Source: Puccinellia tenuiflora
Taxonomy: Eukaryota; Streptophyta; Magnoliopsida; Poales; Poaceae
Direction of reading: 5' to 3'
Assembly (NCBI GenBank): GCA_012064385.1
Contig: QRDG01000955.1
Span: 434,001-498,000 of the forward strand
DNA length: 64,000 nucleotides
In this document: positions 57,416-64,000 of the stretch, piece by piece
Position numbering within the stretch: position 1 is the stretch's first letter
Layout of the letters: each line of letters opens with the position of its first letter
Notes under the pieces: model-generated
What the model was told of the DNA's origin: nothing
The model's input: only the letters and a program-made list of their open reading frames with translations
Database searches by the model: none
Made by a program: the position numbers and the translations under genes

Positions 57416-57782
57416 TGGGAACAGATATATAATTCATTGGACCAGGTGAGACTAGCAAACCTGGAGGTGATATAAGGGATAATTTTCTGCCAAAACAGAC
57501 GAATGAACCATGAAAGCCATAATATCCATCACACATAAATATGGAGCAGATCCACATAGATAATCCAGAAAATAAAATATGGGAATTATTACAACCAGCA
57601 TATTTAATCTGCCCAAAATATAGTTTTAGATAGATCCCCCACATTAACCAACTGAACACAAGGTTTTGATAATTATTTGCCACAAAATAAAGCATGCAAG
57701 ACCAGAAGCACTCCACTTCTAGTATCCTTCTTGCACTGCCCAACTGATCTTTATTCGATGCTATCATAGGAACTGTCATAGT
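57416..57782 (-). other. LINE inter-ORF spacer
   Basis: About 370 bp between the ORF1 stop and ORF2 ATG. A 123-aa ORF (57408-57779) ends inside ORF2 and has no domain I recognise. Confidence 0.5.
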
Positions 57783-60581
57783 TTAATGCTTCCTCAGACA
57801 CATCCATAGGATGCATCTGGCATGGCCCAGTTCCAATGGCTTGCAGAGTTGGGATGGGAAGGTGAGGTGGAGAATCAGCCTTCTCATCAATGACTTGTGC
57901 TTCAAACATGTGCCAAGGTTGGCTGCGACTGTCTTCTTCTTCTTATTCCTTCCCATTTTTGGTTCAGCTGAGTCATCAGATGAATTTATTGGTGCTTTCC
58001 CTTTGAAACCAGCATTGAGCTTAGCCAGCCTATCACTTCTTCTCACTTCTGCCACAGTGGTTGGAACCTTGCTCTTCTTTGCTCTGGAAGATACTTGTCC
58101 TGCATCCTGGATCTCAGTAATCTTGACAGTGGGTGGAGCAACAAAATCATTGTCAGCAATAGTATTTATCTGCACATAGCATTTCCTTTTCAGTTCAGAG
58201 GCATTGTCCACATCAATTACCCTGTATTCAATATTAGTAACTGTGCACTCCTTAAGGGCTGGAAGAACAGAGTTGGCAGAGCTTGCAATGTTGTTGACCA
58301 GTTCCTTAAATAAATCCATATGATTATCAGGTAAGTTACTAGGATCAGCCTGATCACCTTCCACTTGACTGTCCATTGCATTAACAGCTGCAGAAACAGG
58401 GGAAATATGTAGATCATTGCTATCTTCCTCAATGTTATAGTTCTGCCCCTGCACCACATGTGCAACATCATTATCATCCTCTTGTGCAACATTATTCTCT
58501 GCAACATTATTCTCCACTTGTGCAGCATCAGGTTGGACATTGGGTTCCTCTTGTGCAACATCTGGTAGAACAGGGCTCTGTGGTGGAGTGACTATAACTG
58601 GCTCACCAGGGTTTGCAGGAGCTGCAGGTGCAGGATTAGCTGGTGCAGCAGGAGCACCTTCATTCTCAGCATGCCACATAGCAAAATCATCAATCACCAT
58701 TGGAACAGGGTGAGGGTTATGTCCATCAGGGGGTAGAGGGTCCTCATCTCCAGCTTGAACTCCCAGCATCTCAGAGGATAGGATGTAGGTAGGGCAAGAC
58801 CAACTATCACCATGTCCAACATCAGTTGCATTATGGAGTAGAACAATGCTAAGAGGGATACAATCAATATCGTAGGCTCTGATTTTGACCAAAATTCTAG
58901 CTCTGAAATCATTCTCTCTGTTCCAAACTAAGAGTCTGCCATAAGGTGCCATAGTGGTGATGACAGTGTCCAGATTCCAGCACTCTTGAGGATAGTTTAC
59001 TAGCATAAGCCAAACATCATGAGTAAAAGTAGCAGCCCTATGATTTATACCTCTGTGCTGGGGAACAATTCTCATCACAGTGTCACCAATGAAATAGGGG
59101 CTATTGGCAACAGCATGGTCCCTATCAACAACACAGACAAATCTGACCAGAGCTGTCCCCATCCCAGACCTCGAAATCTGCCTAACTTGGTATCCTCTCT
59201 GGTGCAACTGATTCGAGATAAGAGCAGCAGTACCTTGGAAAGCATCAGGCGCAGGTTCTGGGGTGATGGTGACAATGGACCAGTCGTCGCAGTTGACAGG
59301 CATATTGCCGCCGCCGATGACTACGTATCCACGCTGTGGTCGCTGGCCATTGTTGGGGATGAGGCCAGCACCAGCAGGAAGGTGGGGAAAAGGATCGCAG
59401 GGGTAGTTCGCCATTGATTCGCCTCCAGCAGCTACGGAGTTCACAAGGGAAGGGGGTTTACTGTAGCTGGGGGGCGCCGTTCTGTTTCCAACTGAACCAT
59501 CGACAGATGTATCCACGGCAGAGTCTTGTTGGATAACCCCTTTTTGCCTAAAGATCCTTTTCTTGTTGCGATTGGACAGGCAGTTAAAAGAGATATGGCC
59601 ATAATTCCAACAGAGTTTGCATCGGTATTGATTTTTGCATTCAGTTATGATATGATCATCAGCTAAGCACCTGAAACAAACTCTGTAACCTTGACGATTC
59701 GGTTTCCGAGGCATATTGGGCCGCTCATCATCCAAAGTGTTATTGGGCTCTGGGCTTGAAGCTTGAGGCAGTGATTTTTTTACCACCCAAACTTGGGCTG
59801 GTTTTGAAATTTTGTGTGACCCGCCTCGATGCATGCCCCGTGAACTACGATCAACAAGCGGAATGATAGGATCCGGATCCATCCGAGATCCTTCCAATGA
59901 AGCATGTGACGAGATAACTCGAGAACCCAATGTGAAAGAATTGGCACCAGTGAGAACCACAGATGAACGTGCATAAGAAGATCCATTGGGGGATTGATCA
60001 GCAGACGAGATCACTCGAGAACCCAATGCAATAGAATTGGCACCAGTGAGAACCACAGATGAACGAGCATAAGAAGATCCATTGAGGGATTGATCCGCAG
60101 ATGAAACCACCGTGTGACCCTTTTTACGAGATTGAATAACCTTGTAGGGTTTAGAGATGGTAGTCCATTCCGCATCTTGTTCTTTATAATATAGGGTTTC
60201 CTCATGGATCCAATTTGGACCACCCGATCCCCACAGGTGAAAGAAACAAGTGAATAGAGCACACTCATAAGATCTCAGCTTGTAAATGAAGAAACCAATG
60301 GCCTTAGAGTAGACCGAGAAACGGAAGGTTCGACCAGAAAGATGAAACAAAGAGATCTGATCCGGGTCAACCCCCAAACATGCTTCAAGAGCCAACTTCA
60401 CATTGATCAGATCCAGCCTAAATGAGGCTCTACCAAAGGAGACCACCAAGAAGAAAGGGATGGATGGAGGACACGGGTGAACCGGCATGGAGAAGTTGTC
60501 ACAAACCTTGTCCTTGATTGACAAACCCGGGGAGAAATCAAGTTGATCCCTGAGGGGAGGAGGACCACCCACAAGATCCAT
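57783..60581 (-). CDS. LINE ORF1: RNA-binding protein, 932 aa, two zinc knuckles
   Basis: This is the nucleic-acid chaperone-like partner of ORF2, uninterrupted from ATG 60581. The N-terminus has a DUF4283-like fold found in plant LINE ORF1 (RASFRLDLINVKLALEACLG, GRTFRFSV). Two CCHC knuckles at about residues 300-340 read C-FR-C-LADD-H-IITE-C and C-KL-C-WNYG-H-ISFN-C. An RRM-like segment (about 440-560) is followed by a Pro/Ala/Asn/Glu-rich region and a basic RRSDRLAKLNAGFKGK motif near the C-terminus. Before the knuckles is an internal duplication: SSADQSLNGSSYARSSVVL is repeated as SSADQSPNGSSYARSSVVL. Confidence 0.88.
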   Translation of the reverse strand: MDLVGGPPPLRDQLDFSPGLSIKDKVCDNFSMPVHPCPPSIPFFLVVSFGRASFRLDLINVKLALEACLGVDPDQISLFHLSGRTFRFSVYSKAIGFFIYKLRSYECALFTCFFHLWGSGGPNWIHEETLYYKEQDAEWTTISKPYKVIQSRKKGHTVVSSADQSLNGSSYARSSVVLTGANSIALGSRVISSADQSPNGSSYARSSVVLTGANSFTLGSRVISSHASLEGSRMDPDPIIPLVDRSSRGMHRGGSHKISKPAQVWVVKKSLPQASSPEPNNTLDDERPNMPRKPNRQGYRVCFRCLADDHIITECKNQYRCKLCWNYGHISFNCLSNRNKKRIFRQKGVIQQDSAVDTSVDGSVGNRTAPPSYSKPPSLVNSVAAGGESMANYPCDPFPHLPAGAGLIPNNGQRPQRGYVVIGGGNMPVNCDDWSIVTITPEPAPDAFQGTAALISNQLHQRGYQVRQISRSGMGTALVRFVCVVDRDHAVANSPYFIGDTVMRIVPQHRGINHRAATFTHDVWLMLVNYPQECWNLDTVITTMAPYGRLLVWNRENDFRARILVKIRAYDIDCIPLSIVLLHNATDVGHGDSWSCPTYILSSEMLGVQAGDEDPLPPDGHNPHPVPMVIDDFAMWHAENEGAPAAPANPAPAAPANPGEPVIVTPPQSPVLPDVAQEEPNVQPDAAQVENNVAENNVAQEDDNDVAHVVQGQNYNIEEDSNDLHISPVSAAVNAMDSQVEGDQADPSNLPDNHMDLFKELVNNIASSANSVLPALKECTVTNIEYRVIDVDNASELKRKCYVQINTIADNDFVAPPTVKITEIQDAGQVSSRAKKSKVPTTVAEVRRSDRLAKLNAGFKGKAPINSSDDSAEPKMGRNKKKKTVAANLGTCLKHKSLMRRLILHLTFPSQLCKPLELGHARCILWMCLRKH

Positions 60582-60693
60582 GGCTTGATAAACCCTAGAT
60601 CGGTCAAGGGGAGATCTTCAATCTTCACGGATGGAGGAGTCGCCATTGGATTCGCCAGAGAGGTGGTGGGTGGGAGACGCCATTTTGACTATA

Positions 60694-60708
60694 TTGTGTT
60701 GGTACCTT
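60694..60708. repeat. LINE target-site duplication, right
   Basis: TTGTGTTGGTACCTT, identical to 53693-53707. The copia interior then continues (CAATTGGTATT). Confidence 0.95.
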
Positions 60709-62811
60709 CAATTGGTATTAATTGGAATTTAATATCTCCTTCATAGATATTTGTTCCAATTGATATCTATTGTGGGAGTCTTGATACCTTTTTGCCTTTT
60801 TTCCTTTACTTGATTTCGGTCAAGTATCACCCTCTTCTTGGTATCTTTTCTCCTAAATTGACATTTGTTGTTTTAATTGGTATCTTATTTTCAATTGGTG
60901 TCTTATCAATCATTTGTTGTGTTGATTTGATTCCTTTTGATATCACACCTCATGTGTTGATGTGTTATGGAATCAATCATTAGTTGATTTGATTTTTTTC
61001 CTCAATCTTGTGTTGATTTGGATTTTGATATAATTTGGACAACTTTTTCTTGTCACACCTTGGTGTGCTTTATTGGTTTACTTGGTGTTTTTGTCCAATT
61101 TGTATCTCTTTTGGTTCTTGTAAGTCTATGCATGCTTTTTACTAGTATATATATTATTTAGCATGCTAGTCTTCTAGTTCCAATATATAGGGGATACTCC
61201 ACCGAATCCTAAATCGGCTAAGATGTGCATGAAATTCAATTTCATATCTATATGCACATATTTATGTGGAGTGTTTCCTATATATTGTAGTTTATCTAAC
61301 TACTATGGGACCCAATGAGTTTGGGAACCATTTTGTACTCTAATTGTGTTTTAGGTACAATGGAGATGCATTGGATGCTTGCCTCATTCATAGAGAAGGT
61401 GTTCTCACCATGTGATTGTCGGAGTCAAGCTTTGATGACAAACAAACTCTCATCATCTTCATCGTCAATGCATCTCGGTAACAAGTATCTATCCCATGCA
61501 TACTTTTCTAGTTCCAACCTTGTGTAGGTTACCTCTTGGCATGAATGCTCTTATATGCAATTGTTGTGGTTTTGGCCTATTTCCTTCACTTAATATATCT
61601 TTGTGATATGTGTGATGAATTTGCAAAAACCTTTTCTTCAATTGATATTATTTGTTTGTGATACTTGTTGCCTATCTCAAAGCATCTTCACTATCTCTTG
61701 TTCCCTTAGTGACATGTGTGATGCATTTGATATATTTGAAGTTCATTTATATACAATGAGATAAATTTGAGCTATGTGCTATGCTTTTAAGCAACAATCT
61801 CATTTGTATATTTATGACTTCCTTTTGGATACCTTGTTCTCTTTTTCCCGGACCATTTCGTATGTATATGTTTCTTTGCGGATGTATATCTTTGTGGTTT
61901 GTCTAATTAGAAACCTATACATATGAGAGAGGTCACTTTTTAGTCGGTATCCTATTCCTTTTGATCCACCTTGTGTTTCATCTATAATTCTTTGGTGGCT
62001 CCAAATTTGCCTCATGAGTGCTTGTCTTATTGTTTATTGGTATCTTTGCACACTCATGTATTTCTTAAAGATCTTTGACTTCATGCCTACCATGGTGAGC
62101 ATGTTGAATTTTATTGGCTAAATGTTCTCACTTGCTTTTGGCATTTTCAATTGGTTTTAGTTTCCAATTGGTATCCCTAAGCTTGTGAACATATCTCTTT
62201 AAAAGATCTCTTTTCTCGGTTGGGCCTATCTTATGATGAATTTTTGAAAATTGGTATCTCCTTTATGGCTCAACCACTTCTTTGGTGCAAGTGCTATGTT
62301 TGGCTTTTGCATTATGCACTATTGCACTTGTTGCGTGTTCTAGATGATTTTGGGGGAGCGAGGATGCCATTTTTGTGCACTTCTCAATTGTGCATGAAAA
62401 TTGGGGAGCTTCTCCATTTTTATTTAGAACTCTCGCTTTGGATCGTTTTGATTGCCTATCTCCTTTGTGGAGATTTTTTTTTAAAATGATTTCATCTTTT
62501 TGCAATCTTTGGGTCCTCAATATAATTTGATTTCCTCTAAGTGTTCGTTAAAAGGGATTGTCATCACTTTTTTTTGAGGAACTCATATTATATTGGCTCT
62601 CTAAATTTTTCTTCCCATTTCGGCAATCGATGCCAATGGGGGAGAAGTTTAGAGGGTTTAAGGGAATTTGGGTTTTATGCTTTTGTTGCATTTGCCTTTA
62701 ATGCGCTTTGCTTCCTTGCTTGTTTGTCGCGCAAGGTTGCTTTACGCTTTGCTTCCTTGCTTGTTTGTCGTGCAAGGTTGCTTTATTCTTTATATAAACC
62801 CTCTTAAACGG
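60709..62811. other. Non-coding interior of the copia element, right of the LINE
   Basis: AT-rich, with many variants of AATTGGTATC (for example about 60709, 60733, 60876, 60893, 62153, 62172), the same words that span the LTR/PBS junction. A 41-bp tandem duplication (GCTTTGCTTCCTTGCTTGTT...) lies at 62706-62787. No protein recognised. Confidence 0.6.
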
Positions 62812-62892
62812 GATTGTCATCAATTACCAAAATGGGGGAGATTGAAAGTGCATGGTTGATCCCATGCATGGTTTTGGTAATTAATGACAATC
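62812..62892. promoter_or_regulatory. PPT and 3' LTR start within a 21-bp inverted repeat
   Basis: The left arm is 62812-62832 (GATTGTCATCAATTACCAAAA) and the right arm 62872-62892, inverse with one mismatch in 21. The 39-base loop holds the PPT TGGGGGAGA (62833-62841) and the first bases of the LTR (62843 onward). The PPT primes plus-strand synthesis. The hairpin itself is predicted only. Confidence 0.75.
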
Positions 62893-64000
62893 TCTATGGA
62901 CTAATATTTGCATTGAGCTCTATGTGTAGGTTGTCCTTTAGCTTGTGTCAAGATCATTTGTTGATCAAGGCCAAGCTTGCTTGTCTCCATGTGTTGGAGT
63001 CAAGGTGCTTTGCTTGATCTCCATTTGTTGGAGTCAAGCTCAAGGGAAGAAAAGTGTTGGGTTGATCAAGGCTTTGTGCGGGTTGATCAACTCTCAAGTT
63101 CATGTGAAGATATGCCGAAGAGTGCTCTCCCCATCTTGGTGTATGGGGGAGCATCATGTGATTCTTCACCAAGCGAAGCGCAATCAAGAAGATGGTTCGC
63201 CTTGAGGTGATGAAGATCGTCTCCATCAACCTCAAGTGGATTAATGCGCAAGGCAAAGGTATGATCTTGGTAGGGCTTTTATTTTACCGGTCTCATGTTG
63301 TTAGTGAGAGACCGGATTATAGGATAGATAGCCGTACTATCAAGAGGGGCTCTCGACCGAGTATCGTGATCGTATCGTTCATGGAGAGCTCAAACCTTTG
63401 CATCCATGCAATCATCTTTATTGGTTCTTATTTGGCTTTTATCCATGTGAGAATTTAGAGCTTGTGTTCATCTCCATACCAAGCTCTAGTTCATCAAAAA
63501 CGGATCTCGTGAATATCTTCTTGTGTTTTTTAGATCGGAGGTTTTACCGGTTTGTCTCTTCTACGAGAGGTCAAACTCTCGCCTTATATTTTCCTCCTCA
63601 CATGATAGACTATGATGTGTATATGCATGATCTTGTAGGGCTTGTGATTATCTTCGTAACAAGCCCAAGATCATAGAAAACGGAGTCTTGATGAAAAGCT
63701 TGTGCGTTTTCGTGTTGGAGATTTTGCCGGTTCATCCGCTTGGAAAGGTCTCACCATTCCATCCCTCCGCACAATCTCCTTTGCTTGTTCTCATATTTTC
63801 AGTTTTTGTAGGGTAAGCTCTTGTCGTCCTCTTTCCAACAAAATTGGATTCACTCGATTCGGACTTCATTTGCAAAAGTTATGGCAGTTCTGGTTTTCAC
63901 TGTTTTGATCTAGCCCGGAGATGGTCCGGAGTCTCCGGCCTCACCGGAGTCTCCGGCCCAAATGACCGGAGTCTCCGGTCCCCCTGATTTCGCTGCCGTT
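62843..64000 (+). mobile_element. 3' LTR of the gag-only copia element, cut by window end
   Basis: It is collinear with 47524-48682 at an offset of 15319 bp, with only about three substitutions and one indel. It ends in the window within the CCGGAGTCTCCGG cluster. Confidence 0.95.

Larger units (their letters stand above)
53708..60693 (-). mobile_element. Nearly full-length LINE (plant L1 type), 6986 bp
   Basis: On the - strand it runs from 60693 to 53708, with a short 5' UTR, ORF1, ORF2, a short 3' UTR and an A tail (8 T on the + strand after the TSD). A perfect 15-bp TSD flanks it. Position inside the young copia element makes it one of the latest events here. One base lost in an A run of ORF2 is the only clear defect noticed. 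Confidence 0.96.
47524..64000 (+). mobile_element. Gag-only copia-type LTR retrotransposon carrying a LINE, 3' end outside window
   Basis: The 5' LTR (47524-50031), PBS, gag, long non-coding interior, PPT and 3' LTR (from 62843) are in order. The first 1158 bp of the LTRs differ by eye at three substitutions (about 63376 and two near 63529) and one T indel (about 63589), so the insertion is recent. It has no protease, integrase or RT, so mobility would need proteins in trans. Insertion is in the integrase of element 2; the 5-bp flank at 47519-47523 is CCCAT. The PPT, two zinc knuckles in gag and LTR start suggest the SIRE/Maximus group, with moderate confidence. Confidence 0.93.

Overview
This is plant nuclear DNA from a large grass genome, most likely a Triticeae cereal (wheat, Aegilops, barley or rye group). 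The evidence is nested LTR retrotransposons of the Tat and copia lineages, a CACTA element with TGTGGCGCA subterminal repeats, a Stowaway MITE with the CTTCCTCCGTCCC terminus, Helitrons and long hairpin MITEs. I find no intact host gene. Everything recognisable is mobile DNA, remnants of it, or a captured host-gene fragment. Species and chromosome cannot be told from the sequence. Layout, left to right. (1) 1-10226: the 3' two thirds of a Tat-lineage Ty3/gypsy element on the + strand. It holds pol (RT, degenerate RNase H, second RNase H, integrase), a tandem-repeat 3' region, a spliced gene on the opposite strand, and the 3' LTR (9284-10226). (2) 10227-13610: remnants, namely a copia integrase fragment, a poly-G-bordered AT-rich element and a LINE 3' fragment. 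(3) 13.9-38.7 kb: two diverged copies, in the same orientation, of one non-coding segment. Each copy was broken by different insertions. Copy A holds a solo LTR, a Mutator-type foldback element with a 9-bp TSD, a TAA-flanked MITE and a second Mutator-type MITE with a 9-bp TSD. Copy B is split by about 15.9 kb of Helitron DNA: two head-to-tail Helitrons with related 5' ends, one carrying an F-box/MYND-type gene fragment and a 5.1-kb CACTA element. (4) 38.7-40.3 kb: a Stowaway and another MITE. (5) 40.3-47.5 kb: a second Tat-type element on the - strand, with LTR, PPT, an intact six-exon gene on the opposite strand, a 112-bp tandem array and the integrase C-terminus. It is interrupted at 47523. 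(6) 47524 to the window end: a young, gag-only copia element with a 2508-bp 5' LTR, PBS, gag, PPT and a partial 3' LTR. A nearly full-length LINE (53708-60693) with a perfect 15-bp TSD lies inside it. How the parts relate: the nesting gives an order of events. Element 2 came first, the copia element inserted into its integrase, and the LINE inserted into the copia element. The most notable biology is the antisense multi-exon gene family shared by both Tat elements. Its reading frame is preserved across every predicted splice junction and it sits beside tandem repeats built on polypurine-tract-like motifs. Also notable are a 21-bp inverted repeat that puts the copia PPT and 3' LTR start in a predicted loop, and a CACTA element whose only coding unit is an intact Ulp1-like gene. 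All calls come from reading the sequence by eye with general knowledge of the families. No database search was run.
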